Positions 1-9,298 of a stretch of DNA of 64,000 nt are shown piece after piece. Numbering within the stretch: the stretch's first letter is position 1; every line of letters begins with the position of its first letter. The notes under the pieces are model-generated. The model saw only the letters and a list, made by a program, of their open reading frames with translations. It made no database searches and had not been told where the DNA came from. Made by a program: the position numbers and the translations under genes. This stretch comes from an uncultured Clostridium sp. (GTDB lineage: Bacteria > Bacillota > Clostridia > Lachnospirales > Lachnospiraceae): contig URFM01000005.1 of the NCBI GenBank assembly GCA_900547035.1, positions 1 through 64,000 on the forward strand, in the 5' to 3' direction.

Positions 1-73
1 TACCAATCACCCCGGTAGCGTTTTTCTATGACCAAATTGCACCTATTGTCCCGCACAAAATATACTTTGCGAA

Positions 74-904
74 TTAAAGTTCAAAATGGGATTTGCCGAT
101 TTCTTTGTACACTTCCTGGGGGGTTCTTCCCAGAAAAACCCGGAACTCGTTTGTAAAATGAGCCTGATCATAATAACCGCTCTGTATGGCTATATCCGGA
201 AGGCACTTTCCATCGGAAACATTTTTCAGCAGGGATAAGGCTCGATGCAGGCGGATCAGCTTATAGTACTTTTTGGGAGATACGCCATAAATATTTTTAA
301 AGGAAACTCTGCAGTATTCTCTGGAGTAATTTGTCTGATCAAGCATGACGCTGATGCGAATATCGTCCTGGTAGTTTGATTGAATCATATCCGCGCAATA
401 GTTTGCCACAAGGTAAGCATTATTCAGGGAATAGTTATGAACGCTGGTTGCCAGATTGAAAATCTGCATGCGCTTTGCAATATCGTCTGTTGAAAAGATA
501 AGCTTCGCAAGTTCCAGCTGGTCTACTTTGTAATCGTTTTGGTCAGGCGCATTTACTAAAGAAGCAATATTCTGCGTAATTCCTTTGAAGTCATACAATA
601 ATAACGGCTTGACGCAAAAGGCTGCCGTTCCAGCATCGACTTCATGTTCATTTAATTCGGAATTTACTCCAATCAGCTCTACTCGGATACCGCTGCTGTT
701 TTGCTTGAAACTGAGCAGGGGACAGGGATCGGGAAGTCTTTGAAATGTGACTTTTCTGTCCGCATAGAATTGAAAGAAAAGCACTCCCCGCCTATACTGG
801 CTGCCTGAAACATACAGTTCTCTGTAATTCAAAACCTTCTTTGGCAAATCGTATTGCACAACAGGAAATTGTTTTAACAGTAAATCATTATCAATCCTAG
901 CCAT
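74..904 (-). CDS. AraC-family transcriptional regulator
   Basis: A 276-aa regulator. Residues about 175-270 form an AraC/XylS DNA-binding unit with two helix-turn-helix segments; the second carries the family signature around GYYDQAHFTNEFRVFLGRTP. The first ~160 residues would be the effector-binding or dimerisation part, but I recognise no motif in them. The gene lies 29 bases after the FAD oxidoreductase gene on the same strand, so the two probably share a transcript and the regulator may control that enzyme (inference). The Shine-Dalgarno sequence is weak (GGGGCG), so the start is the least certain part. The effector cannot be read from the sequence. Confidence 0.88.
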   Translation of the reverse strand: MARIDNDLLLKQFPVVQYDLPKKVLNYRELYVSGSQYRRGVLFFQFYADRKVTFQRLPDPCPLLSFKQNSSGIRVELIGVNSELNEHEVDAGTAAFCVKPLLLYDFKGITQNIASLVNAPDQNDYKVDQLELAKLIFSTDDIAKRMQIFNLATSVHNYSLNNAYLVANYCADMIQSNYQDDIRISVMLDQTNYSREYCRVSFKNIYGVSPKKYYKLIRLHRALSLLKNVSDGKCLPDIAIQSGYYDQAHFTNEFRVFLGRTPQEVYKEIGKSHFEL

Positions 905-933
905 ATCAATATTCGCCCCACTACTAAACAGAT

Positions 934-2214
934 TTAGATTTGAACCCCTCGGTTTTTAAGAATATCGTGCAGTTCCTTTCCGTTTACTTCATCAAATGCT
1001 ATATTCTGCTCTAATGCAATAGCTGCCGCCTGCCCGGCAGCCTCGCCTACCCCCGCTGCCGTAGGCATAATACGGATAGCCGCAAATGCGTCATCATCTG
1101 CCGATATACATTTTCCTGCGGCAATCAGCCTGCCTCCTTTTGCGGGAACCAGAGCCCGATAGGGAACCATGTAAGGCTTCGGCGTTTCAACCCACTGCAT
1201 TTCTCCGGAATAGTCGTGGATATCAACCGGCCATGTAGAGGGAGCGATTGCGTCTTCAAAAAATTTCATTTCTGCAATATCCATTCCCTTTAAAACATAT
1301 TTTCCAGCAATTCTCCGGGCAGAGCGGACGCCCAATGACGGCGCTGTCTCAGACAGGAAACAGTTCTCCAGTCCGGGAATATATTTCCGGAATACAGGAA
1401 TCAGTTTTTTGGCTTGGCGGCGCAGCTCAATCAGCGCTTTTGAGGTTTCTTCTGTAGACTCATAATCAACATTTGACATAAATGTTGCGTTAATATATGC
1501 TTCATTTGTGTTGGGAGATATACCGACAGAAAGGAAACGGGCAGGCAGAAGCTTCTTTTCATACAGTTCATCCAGCTCCTTCATTTCACCGGCAGTCCGT
1601 CCGTCTTCAAAAGCTAAATATTTGTCCTTATCTACATTTCCGACTTTAAATATGACGGCAACGGCCTGTTTCTTCTCCGTAAGGGTTGTGGCCAATGTTT
1701 CATGACCCAGCATCGAAGCGACGGATGCGTTTCCGGTCGCGTCAATTATCAGCCGTCCCCTGACTTCATATTCATCATAAAATCCTTTGACGTTAACTGT
1801 GCAAGAGGTTTCATTTTCCACAGCAGCCGTGACAACGCTATTATAGAAAATCTTTACCCCGGCCGCAAGAAGCCAGTCTTCCAGCAATGATTTAAAGGAT
1901 TCAACATTATACCGCAGAATACCGATGGTGCCTTCCATCATAGTCTTTCTGAACGGGAAATCTTTGGCGTCACCGTTTTGAATCAACTCATTTATAAAAT
2001 CTCCGGTATATCCGCCAAACATTAATTTTCCATCCATCCCGCTGCCGGTCATCTGTCCCATAATGGAAGCGGAGCCTGTGCCACCGGGATATGCATAACG
2101 GTCAATCAAAATAACCTTTTTGTTGTTTTTACCAGCGGTAAGCGCAGCCATACATCCGGCAATCCCTCCGCCCACAACAATTACGTCTGTTTCGTACAAT
2201 TTTGTTCCAGCCAT
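934..2214 (-). CDS. FAD-dependent oxidoreductase (FAD_oxidored family)
   Basis: A 426-aa flavoprotein, expected to be cytoplasmic. It opens with a Rossmann dinucleotide-binding motif (VVGGGIAGCMAAL, residues about 13-25), followed by the acidic end of the second strand (LIDRYAYPGGTG). A second FAD-contacting motif lies near the C-terminus (MPTAAGVGEAAGQAAA). This pattern fits the FAD_oxidored family (PF12831), members of which oxidise or reduce varied organic substrates. The substrate is not deducible here. AGGAGG lies just upstream of the ATG. The AraC gene follows after 29 bases. The length is slightly below many family members, but both FAD motifs are present and nothing looks broken. Confidence 0.85.
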   Translation of the reverse strand: MAGTKLYETDVIVVGGGIAGCMAALTAGKNNKKVILIDRYAYPGGTGSASIMGQMTGSGMDGKLMFGGYTGDFINELIQNGDAKDFPFRKTMMEGTIGILRYNVESFKSLLEDWLLAAGVKIFYNSVVTAAVENETSCTVNVKGFYDEYEVRGRLIIDATGNASVASMLGHETLATTLTEKKQAVAVIFKVGNVDKDKYLAFEDGRTAGEMKELDELYEKKLLPARFLSVGISPNTNEAYINATFMSNVDYESTEETSKALIELRRQAKKLIPVFRKYIPGLENCFLSETAPSLGVRSARRIAGKYVLKGMDIAEMKFFEDAIAPSTWPVDIHDYSGEMQWVETPKPYMVPYRALVPAKGGRLIAAGKCISADDDAFAAIRIMPTAAGVGEAAGQAAAIALEQNIAFDEVNGKELHDILKNRGVQI

Positions 2215-2386
2215 TTTGTACCTCCTATGATTTAAAACATTTTAAATACCTTTGTTATATCTTATTTCCACTGCGGTGTATTGGAAAAAAACAAACTGTC
2301 TTAATCTGCGGCAAAAGCAGCAGCGATATAGGAAAACGATAATAGGGGATATAAGAAAAAACCTAGGATTCACAAGCAAAAAAACG

Positions 2387-2415
2387 GTGAGAGGGGAGCA
2401 AAAAAGAGTTATAAT
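2387..2415 (+). promoter_or_regulatory. Candidate sigma-A promoter for the chromate transporter genes
   Basis: GTGAGA at 2387-2392 (4 of 6 matches to TTGACA), a 17-base spacer, then a perfect TATAAT at 2410-2415, 35 bases upstream of the ATG. Confidence 0.55.
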
Positions 2416-2450
2416 GGAAAAATCATAGAACAAAAGACAGGGAGAGAAGA

Positions 2451-3032
2451 ATGGCTATGGAACAGGCGGCAGCACAGAGCGAGAAAGGGAGAATCCTTAC
2501 TATTTTCCGCGTGATGTTTAAAATCGGCTGCATCACATTTGGCGGCGGCTGGAGCATTATCGCCCAGCTGCAGGAGGAGTTTGCGGAGCGCAGGCACTGG
2601 ATGGAAGAGGAGGAGCTGGTGGACTATATTTCCATCGGAAGGTCTCTGCCGGGAATTATGATTATCAATATTTCGGTGCTTTCCGGATACCGGATGGCAG
2701 GCTTTCTTGGGGCGGTGACGGCGGCCTTTGGCCTGTCCCTGCCGGCGATTCTGTGTATTGCCATTGTGACCATGTTTTACTCCTCCATCAAGGAGAACGT
2801 GTGGGCGGCCAAGGCCTTGAACGGGGTGCGCTGCGCGGTGATTCCCATCATCCTGGCAGCGGCGGTGCGCCTGAAGGATAAGTCCCTTACCTGCAAAATG
2901 GGATATGTGCTGGCAGTGGCCGCCCTGGCAGTCTGCACCTTTACGGATATGAACAAAATCCTGGTGGTAATATCCGGAGGAGTCGTCGGCCTGCTGCGTT
3001 TGGCCGTTCTGAGAGGGGGAAAGGAAGCATGA
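2451..3032 (+). CDS. Chromate transporter, first half-subunit (CHR family)
   Basis: A 193-aa integral membrane protein with one CHR domain. Its start carries the family signature FKIGCITFGGGWSII, and several hydrophobic helices run through residues ~75-185. Long ChrA proteins contain two such domains; Firmicutes often split them into two short genes that work as a pair, as here. Known members export chromate using the membrane potential, but many short CHR pairs have no proven substrate. The stop overlaps the next start as ATGA, so translation is probably coupled. The start could also be the ATG six bases downstream, which is better spaced from GGAGAG. Confidence 0.88.
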   Translation: MAMEQAAAQSEKGRILTIFRVMFKIGCITFGGGWSIIAQLQEEFAERRHWMEEEELVDYISIGRSLPGIMIINISVLSGYRMAGFLGAVTAAFGLSLPAILCIAIVTMFYSSIKENVWAAKALNGVRCAVIPIILAAAVRLKDKSLTCKMGYVLAVAALAVCTFTDMNKILVVISGGVVGLLRLAVLRGGKEA

Positions 3033-3556
3033 TTTATCTTCAGTTGTTTTGGTCTTTTTTGAAAATCGGCTTCTTCAGTTTTGGAGGAACCACCATGATT
3101 CCTGTCATAAACGACGAGGTGCTGCGCTACGGCTGGATGACTGTGGACGAGGTGATGGATATTGTGGCCATCGCGGAGATGACTCCAGGATCCCTGGGAA
3201 TCAACTGCGCCACCTTCGTGGGCCTTCGGACCGCAGGAGTAGCCGGCTCCCTCTGCGCAAGCGTAGGGGTGATGATGCCGTCTTTGACTCTGTGCATGGC
3301 GGCGGCTAAATTCATTCTTCAGTTTAAAAACAACCGGTATCTGGAGGCTGCTTTGGGCGGGATCCGTCCGGTGTGCCTGGGAATGATTCTGTCTGTGGGA
3401 GTGGTGATGATCCAGTCCACACTGGTATTAAACGGGGCGGCCCAGTGGAATCTGGTGCTGATTACCCTGCTGACGGCGGCGGCGATGCTGAAATTTCATC
3501 TTTCGGTTCCCAAAACCATTCTGATGGCCGCGGTTTTAGGGCTTTTCCTGGGATAA
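3029..3556 (+). CDS. Chromate transporter, second half-subunit (CHR family)
   Basis: A 175-aa membrane protein and the partner of the preceding gene, which it overlaps by four bases. It repeats the CHR signature (FLKIGFFSFGGTTMIPVI near the N-terminus), then has MTPGSLGINCATFVG, matching the position of the SLPGIMIINISVLSG segment in the first subunit. Helices occupy most of residues 70-175. The two proteins would assemble as antiparallel halves of one transporter. A palindromic intergenic repeat begins three bases after the stop codon. The convergent LysR gene downstream might regulate the pair, but nothing in the sequence proves it. Confidence 0.88.
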   Translation: MIYLQLFWSFLKIGFFSFGGTTMIPVINDEVLRYGWMTVDEVMDIVAIAEMTPGSLGINCATFVGLRTAGVAGSLCASVGVMMPSLTLCMAAAKFILQFKNNRYLEAALGGIRPVCLGMILSVGVVMIQSTLVLNGAAQWNLVLITLLTAAAMLKFHLSVPKTILMAAVLGLFLG

Positions 3557-3558
3557 AA

Positions 3559-3590
3559 CGTAACAGTTCACGCCGTCCTGAATAGTTACG
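3559..3590. repeat. Dispersed palindromic repeat, family A, copy 1
   Basis: An imperfect palindrome: CGTAACAGTTCA (3559-3570) faces TGAATAGTTACG (3579-3590) around CGCCGTCC. On the minus strand it contains TTCAGGACGGCGTGAA, a 16-mer found again at 29276-29291. Related copies lie at 42340-42373 and 60288-60304. All four are between genes. Confidence 0.65.
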
Positions 3591-3603
3591 ATAAAACAAA
3601 AGA

Positions 3604-3648
3604 AAACCTCCGGGGAGGCGCTCTAGGAGCAGTCCATCCTGGAGGTTT
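3604..3648 (-). terminator. Terminator of the first LysR gene
   Basis: An 8-bp outer stem, AAACCTCC (3604-3611) with GGAGGTTT (3641-3648). On the minus strand it is followed by a T-rich tail (TTTTCTTTTGTTTTAT). It overlaps the LysR stop codon. Confidence 0.6.
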
Positions 3649-4534
3649 CTTGTACCAAACGGATAAAATCGCACATATATTTGGTCAGATACAAATCCTT
3701 TCGGTGACAGATATAGCAGTTTCTGGTGTTTCCTGTATCCAGCAGCGGATAGATGAAGGCCTTCTCCCCGATGCCGTCGGAATCCTCAATATAGTTTAAA
3801 GGGCAGATTGTAACGGCTCCGCAGGCAATAGCCACCCGCTTTTCGATGTCGATGTTGGAGGTTTCAATTAAAATGCGAGGCCGGATGTTGTTGGTAATAA
3901 ATAAGCTGTCCTGGATCGAACGGACGCTGTGGCCGGGCTTGTTGGAGACGAATTTTTCGTTTTTTGCCTCCAAAATGGAGATGGGAGTGCCGCCGGGAAT
4001 TCTTTTGGCGAGCTCCGTCTGGCTGCTGGCCAGAAGGATCATTTCTTCTTTCTCTACTAAAATATAGTTAATCTGATCGTGCTTGGGTACGGTGGTCAGG
4101 CAGGCCAAATCCACTGTTCCGTCTAAAAGCAGCTTGTCCGTGTTGTTGGAGCCTACCTCCCAGATTTGAATATCCACATAAGGATAATCCTGGTAAAACC
4201 GGGGAAGAACGGCGGGAAGAACCTTCAGGCCCCTTTGAACGGGGATGCCCAGCCGGATTTTTCCGTGTTCCTCATCTTTGATTTCCTCGATTTCCCGCTC
4301 CAGGTTGGAATTGATGGCAAGAATTTTCTGGGCCGCCTCGATGTATTTTTCGCCTGCGTAGGTCAGGGTGAGGGGGTCGGTGGAACGGTTGAAAATAGGA
4401 GTTCCCAGATTGCTTTCTACCAGTTTGATCATCTGACTGAGGGAGGGCTGGGAAACATAAAGCTTTTTGGCGGCGCTTGTGATGCTGCCTTCCTGATAAA
4501 CGGTAAGCATGTACTGAGCGTGTTTCGGATTCAT
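3623..4534 (-). CDS. LysR-family transcriptional regulator
   Basis: A 303-aa regulator. Residues 1-60 carry the LysR winged helix-turn-helix (GSITSAAKKLYVSQPSLSQM), and the rest is the periplasmic-binding-protein-like effector domain. I chose the ATG at 4534 (MNPKHAQ), not the longer reading from 4597, because AGGAGG stands eight bases before it and the family's HTH begins there. It lies 59 bases downstream of a second LysR gene with similar domain order, so they may be an old tandem duplication. Its target is unknown; candidates are the convergent chromate transporter or its own promoter. Confidence 0.9.
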   Translation of the reverse strand: MNPKHAQYMLTVYQEGSITSAAKKLYVSQPSLSQMIKLVESNLGTPIFNRSTDPLTLTYAGEKYIEAAQKILAINSNLEREIEEIKDEEHGKIRLGIPVQRGLKVLPAVLPRFYQDYPYVDIQIWEVGSNNTDKLLLDGTVDLACLTTVPKHDQINYILVEKEEMILLASSQTELAKRIPGGTPISILEAKNEKFVSNKPGHSVRSIQDSLFITNNIRPRILIETSNIDIEKRVAIACGAVTICPLNYIEDSDGIGEKAFIYPLLDTGNTRNCYICHRKDLYLTKYMCDFIRLVQETSRMDCS

Positions 4535-4593
4535 AAAACCTCCTGATGACTGGGGTGTTCTTGTAAAGAGAATACCACGTTTTGGGGATAAAT

Positions 4594-5547
4594 TCAATTA
4601 GGGCGGGCAGCCTTTTCGTGTTTCGCGAAGTGGTCACGCACCAGATCCATAAACATCTGCGCTGCGTTGGAGAGAAAACTGCTCTTTAAAGTGGAGATGC
4701 ACATGCTCCAGCTGGCGTTGTACCCGGCTGGAATTGCCAGAAGGGATGGGGTGTAGCATCCGGAGCTGAGTCTGGCGTACTCTGAGGGAAGGAGGGTGAC
4801 TCCCAGACCCTGAGCGGCGAGAATACGGGCAGTTTCATAGCTTTTTAGCGTCAGAAGAATGCGGGGCTGGCTGATGCCGGCTTTTTTCAGCACTGAATCA
4901 GTGATTTGGCGGATACGCTGCTGCTTGTGAACCATCAGAAAGGGCTCGTCCCTAAGAAGGCCGGGATCCAGAACCGGGTAGTCCATTCCGTCCTCCATGC
5001 GGGCCTGGGCATTCAGAGGGTGGTCGCTGGATAGGACGATGACGAAGGGATCATTTTTCAGCAGTTCATAATGAATCAGAGGCTGGCGGTCTTTGGGCGC
5101 CGGCGCGTGCATTACGGCGAAGTCCAATTCTCCGGTCAGAAGCTTTTGATCCAGAGTGTCAGAATTTTCTTCGGAAACAAATACTTCCACCCCCGGATAG
5201 AGCCGGTGAAAGGGGGTCATGACCTGGGCCATGACGATTGTTCCAAGGTGATTGGGAAGGCCGATATGGATACGGCCTGTTTTCAGGCCGTTAATATCAC
5301 TGATTTCATTTTCGAAATCATTATAAATCTTTAAAATCCGCATCGCCATCTGATAGTAGCGCTCTCCCGCGTAGGTCAGGGTCAGGCCGGAGGCAGTCCG
5401 GTTGAAAAGCTGGGTCCCCAGACTGTCCTCAATGCGCTGAAGAGACTGACTGAGAGAGGGCTGAGCCACGAAAAGCTTCTGGGCGGCCTTGGAGATGGTT
5501 TTGGCCTCGGCGATGGTTTTGACGTAGAGCAGTTCCCTGCTAGTCAT
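4594..5547 (-). CDS. LysR-family transcriptional regulator, divergent from the aconitase-family gene
   Basis: A 317-aa regulator with an N-terminal LysR helix-turn-helix (KTISKAAQKLFVAQPSLSQS) and a C-terminal effector domain. The ATG at 5547 (MTSREL) is chosen because AGGAGG precedes it at normal spacing. The gene is transcribed away from the aconitase-family gene across a 186-base AT-rich gap holding two overlapping T-N11-A palindromes, the classic LysR recognition form. By the usual LysR logic it would repress itself and control the hydratase in response to a small organic acid. That role and the effector are inference. Confidence 0.9.
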   Translation of the reverse strand: MTSRELLYVKTIAEAKTISKAAQKLFVAQPSLSQSLQRIEDSLGTQLFNRTASGLTLTYAGERYYQMAMRILKIYNDFENEISDINGLKTGRIHIGLPNHLGTIVMAQVMTPFHRLYPGVEVFVSEENSDTLDQKLLTGELDFAVMHAPAPKDRQPLIHYELLKNDPFVIVLSSDHPLNAQARMEDGMDYPVLDPGLLRDEPFLMVHKQQRIRQITDSVLKKAGISQPRILLTLKSYETARILAAQGLGVTLLPSEYARLSSGCYTPSLLAIPAGYNASWSMCISTLKSSFLSNAAQMFMDLVRDHFAKHEKAARPN

Positions 5548-5648
5548 AGGATGGTCCTCCTTTGTGAAATATAGCGGATTAATGCGTTGGAAAGCCATGA
5601 AAAGGCAGAAATATCGTATAGGATAATCCAATATATGATATAAGATAT

Positions 5649-5676
5649 ATAGTATTTGCCTATATTCTAAATATAG
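5649..5676. promoter_or_regulatory. LysR-type operator in the divergent LysR/aconitase promoter region
   Basis: Two overlapping inverted repeats of T-N11-A form: ATAG-N7-CTAT at 5649-5663 and CTATAT-N5-ATATAG at 5660-5676. Further ATATAG/TATGAT-like repeats surround them. A -10-like TATGAT follows at about 5680. Confidence 0.55.
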
Positions 5677-5733
5677 TATATGATAGAATCATGAGAAATG
5701 AAAGACCTAAATCAAAAAAGGAGGTATTTTTCT

Positions 5734-8034
5734 ATGGTATCATTGTATGACGGCGGGGTTTATCTGGTTAACGGCAAAGAGATCGTGCCCGAGGCGGAGA
5801 GCGCCAAGGTGAAGGCCTTAACCGGAAAGGACGCCAACAAGGCCGAGGACCGGAAAGGAACTATGGCTTACTCCATTATGGAGGCCCACAACACATCCGG
5901 GAACATGGAGCATCTGAAGATTCGTTTTGACGCCATGACTTCTCATGACATCACTTTTGTAGGAATTGTTCAGACGGCAAAGGCTTCCGGTATGGAGAAG
6001 TTCCCCATTCCCTATGTCCTGACCAACTGCCACAACTCCCTGTGCGCCGTAGGCGGAACCATCAACGAGGATGACCACATGTTCGGCCTGTCCGCTGCCA
6101 AGAAGTACGGCGGAATCTATGTTCCCCCTCACATTGCGGTTATCCATCAGTACATGCGTGAAATGATGGCCGGCTGCGGCAAGATGATTCTGGGATCTGA
6201 CAGCCATACCCGTTACGGCGCCCTGGGCACCATGGCCATCGGAGAGGGCGGCGGAGAGCTGGTAAAACAGCTGTTAAGAGATACATACGATGTGGCATGT
6301 CCCGATGTTATCGCTATTTATCTGGACGGCAAGCCCGCTCCTTATGTAGGACCGCAGGACATTGCCCTGGCCATCATCGGAGCCGTGTTCAAGAACGGGT
6401 ATGTAAAGAATAAAGTGATGGAGTTCGTAGGCCCTGGAATCTCCTATATGACCACGGACTACCGCAACGGCGTGGACGTTATGACCACCGAGACCACCTG
6501 CCTGTCCTCTATCTGGAGAACGGACGAGGATACCAAGCGCTTCCTGGAAATGCATGGACGTGGAGAGGACTACAAGGAGCTGAATCCTGCTGACGTCGCC
6601 TACTACGACGGCTGCGTATATGTGGATTTGAGCACCGTAAAGCCTATGATCGCTCTGCCCTTCCATCCCAGCAACACTTATGAGATTGACGAGCTGAACG
6701 CCAATTTAAAGGACATCCTTCACGGCGTAGAGGAAGAGGCCAAGAAAGTGGCTGGAGGAAGAGCTGCTTTCACTCTGATGGACAAGATCACCGCTGACGG
6801 CAGACTGCAGGTACAGCAGGGAATCATCGCCGGCTGCGCAGGCGGAAACTATACCAACGTGATCGAGGCCGCTCATGCCTTAAAGGGCGGAGACTGCGGC
6901 TGCGACGAGTTCTCCCTGGCCGTATATCCTTCTTCTCAGCCGGTATTTGTAGACTTGGTGAAGAAGGGCGCAATTGCGGATCTGATGAACGCGGGAGCCA
7001 TCATCCGCACCGCATTCTGCGGACCCTGCTTCGGAGCCGGAGATACCCCCTGCAACAATGGACTTTCCATTCGTCATACGACCAGAAACTTCCCCAACCG
7101 GGAAGGATCCAAGCCTGGAAACGGACAGATGTCCGCAGTTGCCCTGATGGACGCCCGTTCCATCGCCGCTACGGCAGCAAACGGCGGCATTCTGACCTCT
7201 GCGGAGAGTTTGAACTGCTGGGGCGATGTGCCTGAGTATGAGTTTGACGATACGGTTTACAAGAACCGCGTATATGTCGGATACGGAAAGGCAGAGACGG
7301 ACAAGGATCTGATCTACGGACCCAACATCAAAGACTGGCCTGAGATGAGCGCCCTGACGGACAACATTCTCTTAAAGGTTTGCTCCAAGATCATGGATCC
7401 CGTAACCACCACCGACGAGCTGATTCCTTCCGGAGAGACCTCTTCCTACCGTTCCAATCCTCTGGGACTGGCTGAGTTTACTCTGTCCAGAAGAGATCCG
7501 GAGTATGTAGGCAGAACCAAAGTGGTAGACGCTCTGGAGAAAGCCAGAGTGAAGGAGGGCGCTGAGGCAGAGCTGGCCAAGGCTCCTGAGCTGAAGGAAG
7601 TATTCGAGAAAATCCGTCAGATTCCCGGCAATGAGGATGTGAAGGTGGAGGAGACCGAGATCGGAAGCATGGTTTACGCTGTGAAGCCCGGCGATGGTTC
7701 CGCCAGAGAGCAGGCCGCCAGCTGCCAGAGAGTGATCGGAGGACTTGCCAATATCTGTAAGGAGTACGCTACCAAACGTTATCGTTCCAATGTAATGAAC
7801 TGGGGTATGATTCCTTTCCAGATGAAGGAAGAGCCGGAGTTTGAGGTAGGCGATTATATCTATATTCCTGAAATCCGCAAGGCGCTGGAGGGAGACCTGC
7901 AGAATATCAAGGCTTATGTGCTGGGCGACACCGTAAAGGAACTGAACCTGTATATTGCCGATATGACGGCTGAGGAGCGGGAGATTGTAAAGGCAGGCTG
8001 CCTGATTAACTACAACCGCAACAGAAGGAAATAA
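5734..8034 (+). CDS. Aconitase-family hydratase
   Basis: A 766-aa iron-sulfur hydro-lyase of the aconitase superfamily. Visible motifs are [20 protein letters not shown], a first cluster cysteine in [11 protein letters not shown] and the paired cysteines in FCGPCFGAG, which together would hold a 4Fe-4S cluster. The C-terminal swivel region follows. It is shorter than AcnA (~890 aa) and resembles the hydratase subgroup that includes E. coli YbhJ, so aconitase activity is likely but not certain. Start: ATG 5734 after AAAGGAGG; the in-frame ATG at 5698 lacks such a site. With the next gene it would turn citrate into 2-oxoglutarate for glutamate synthesis (inference). Confidence 0.85.
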   Translation: MVSLYDGGVYLVNGKEIVPEAESAKVKALTGKDANKAEDRKGTMAYSIMEAHNTSGNMEHLKIRFDAMTSHDITFVGIVQTAKASGMEKFPIPYVLTNCHNSLCAVGGTINEDDHMFGLSAAKKYGGIYVPPHIAVIHQYMREMMAGCGKMILGSDSHTRYGALGTMAIGEGGGELVKQLLRDTYDVACPDVIAIYLDGKPAPYVGPQDIALAIIGAVFKNGYVKNKVMEFVGPGISYMTTDYRNGVDVMTTETTCLSSIWRTDEDTKRFLEMHGRGEDYKELNPADVAYYDGCVYVDLSTVKPMIALPFHPSNTYEIDELNANLKDILHGVEEEAKKVAGGRAAFTLMDKITADGRLQVQQGIIAGCAGGNYTNVIEAAHALKGGDCGCDEFSLAVYPSSQPVFVDLVKKGAIADLMNAGAIIRTAFCGPCFGAGDTPCNNGLSIRHTTRNFPNREGSKPGNGQMSAVALMDARSIAATAANGGILTSAESLNCWGDVPEYEFDDTVYKNRVYVGYGKAETDKDLIYGPNIKDWPEMSALTDNILLKVCSKIMDPVTTTDELIPSGETSSYRSNPLGLAEFTLSRRDPEYVGRTKVVDALEKARVKEGAEAELAKAPELKEVFEKIRQIPGNEDVKVEETEIGSMVYAVKPGDGSAREQAASCQRVIGGLANICKEYATKRYRSNVMNWGMIPFQMKEEPEFEVGDYIYIPEIRKALEGDLQNIKAYVLGDTVKELNLYIADMTAEEREIVKAGCLINYNRNRRK

Positions 8035-8061
8035 TAAACCAACAATTGAATAGGCCCTTTG

Positions 8062-8106
8062 GGCATACAAAACCGCGGTTTCCCCCTTCCGCGGTTTTTG
8101 TATGCC
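8062..8106 (+). terminator. Terminator of the aconitase-family gene
   Basis: A long hairpin: GGCATACAAAACCGCGG pairs with CCGCGGTTTTTGTATGCC, with one extra T, around a C-rich loop. The T run lies inside the right arm, so the inner CCGCGG stem followed by TTTTT acts as a standard intrinsic terminator. Confidence 0.8.
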
Positions 8107-8113
8107 TAAAAAT

Positions 8114-8129
8114 ACAACTTAAAAGTTGT
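8114..8129. promoter_or_regulatory. Palindrome upstream of the isocitrate dehydrogenase promoter
   Basis: ACAACTT-AA-AAGTTGT, 7-bp arms, 21 bases before the -35 box of the next gene. A second smaller dyad (TTGTG-N5-CACAA) overlaps its right arm. The position suits an activator site; the regulator is unknown. Confidence 0.4.
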
Positions 8130-8149
8130 GGCAATCACAACATAAAGGC

Positions 8150-8178
8150 TGGACAATTTTTAAAAAGTGTCGTATAGT
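8150..8178 (+). promoter_or_regulatory. Promoter of the isocitrate dehydrogenase gene
   Basis: TGGACA at 8150-8155, a 17-base spacer and TATAGT at 8173-8178, each 5 of 6 matches to consensus. It ends 39 bases upstream of the chosen start. Confidence 0.7.
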
Positions 8179-8217
8179 AGATGGAACGGATTTAAACAAA
8201 GGATGGAGGAACAGCAG

Positions 8218-9219
8218 ATGAGCAGGAAAACAATTACGGTATTTAAAGGCGATGGAATCGGTCCGGAGATTACGGATGCGGTGCTGGAGGTGCTGGAGGC
8301 CGCAGGAGCCCAGCTGGATTATGAGATTTTTTCCGTAGGAGAAGCGGAGTACCAGGCTCATGGCGCCCTGATTCCTGAGGCGGCTTTCCAGTCGGTGGAG
8401 CGCAACAAGGTGTTCTTAAAGTCCCCCATTACCACTCCGGTGGGAAAGGGCTTCCGCTCTTTAAATGTTTTTTTGAGAAAAAAGTACGATCTTTACGCGA
8501 ATATCCGCCCGGCTAAAAGCAACCACGCGGTCAAAACCCCCTTCGAGCAGGTTGACATGGTGATTTTCCGGGAAAATACGGAGGACCTGTATGTAGGAGT
8601 AGAGGAGCAGATTGATCCGGATACGGTCTACGCTACCAAGATTATTACCCGGAAGGCAAGCACGCGGATCTGTCGGGACGCCTTCGAGTATGCCAGAAAC
8701 CATGGACGAAAGAAAGTGACCTGCGTTCATAAGGCCAACATTCTGAAAATGTCCGACGGCATGTTCCGGGACATTTTTTATGAGGTAAGCAAGGATTATC
8801 CGGAAATTAAGGCCAGTGATATCATTGTAGACAACGCGGCTATGCAGATGGTGATGCATCCTGCCCAGTTCGATGTGATGGTGATGCCCAACCTTTACGG
8901 GGATATGCTCTCCGATTTGGCCAGCGGCCTCATCGGCGGCCTGGGACTTCTGCCTTCCAGCAATCTGGGAGAGGAGTACGCCATGTTCGAGGCGGTTCAC
9001 GGAAGCGCTCCGGATATTGCGGGAAAGGGGATTGCCAATCCCACGGCCCTTCTCTGGTCCGCCTGCATGATGTTGGAATATCTGGGGCAGATGGAGTGTG
9101 CCGCAAAAATCCGAAAGAGTGTGGACCGGGTTTTGGAGGAAGGAAAATTCAATACGCCTGATATCGGAGGAACCGCCACTACAAAGGAATACATCGGGGA
9201 AATTATACGCCTTCTTTGA
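8218..9219 (+). CDS. Isocitrate dehydrogenase, NAD-type (isocitrate/isopropylmalate dehydrogenase family)
   Basis: A 333-aa beta-decarboxylating dehydrogenase that would convert isocitrate to 2-oxoglutarate and CO2. Family marks are GDGIGPEIT near the start, the substrate motif FRENTEDLYVGVE, the metal-binding NLYGDMLSDLASGLIGGLG segment, and FEAVHGSAPDIAGKGIANP near the cofactor site. The short length and the glutamate-rich NTEDLY loop fit the NAD-linked isocitrate enzymes of anaerobes better than LeuB. The ATG at 8218 follows GGAGGA at seven bases. It has its own promoter but sits directly after the aconitase-family gene, supplying the next step of the same route. Cofactor choice is inferred, not shown. 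Confidence 0.85.
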   Translation: MSRKTITVFKGDGIGPEITDAVLEVLEAAGAQLDYEIFSVGEAEYQAHGALIPEAAFQSVERNKVFLKSPITTPVGKGFRSLNVFLRKKYDLYANIRPAKSNHAVKTPFEQVDMVIFRENTEDLYVGVEEQIDPDTVYATKIITRKASTRICRDAFEYARNHGRKKVTCVHKANILKMSDGMFRDIFYEVSKDYPEIKASDIIVDNAAMQMVMHPAQFDVMVMPNLYGDMLSDLASGLIGGLGLLPSSNLGEEYAMFEAVHGSAPDIAGKGIANPTALLWSACMMLEYLGQMECAAKIRKSVDRVLEEGKFNTPDIGGTATTKEYIGEIIRLL

Positions 9220-9228
9220 AAGTAATCA

Positions 9229-9258
9229 TTGATTTTATGCTGCTATGTGTGCTAGACT
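9229..9258 (+). promoter_or_regulatory. Candidate promoter of the O-acetylhomoserine sulfhydrylase gene
   Basis: TTGATT at 9229-9234, an 18-base spacer, TAGACT at 9253-9258, 40 bases before the ATG. Confidence 0.5.
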
Positions 9259-9298
9259 ATGGTACATAACGTTTAGACAATAAGGAGGAATCATCACC

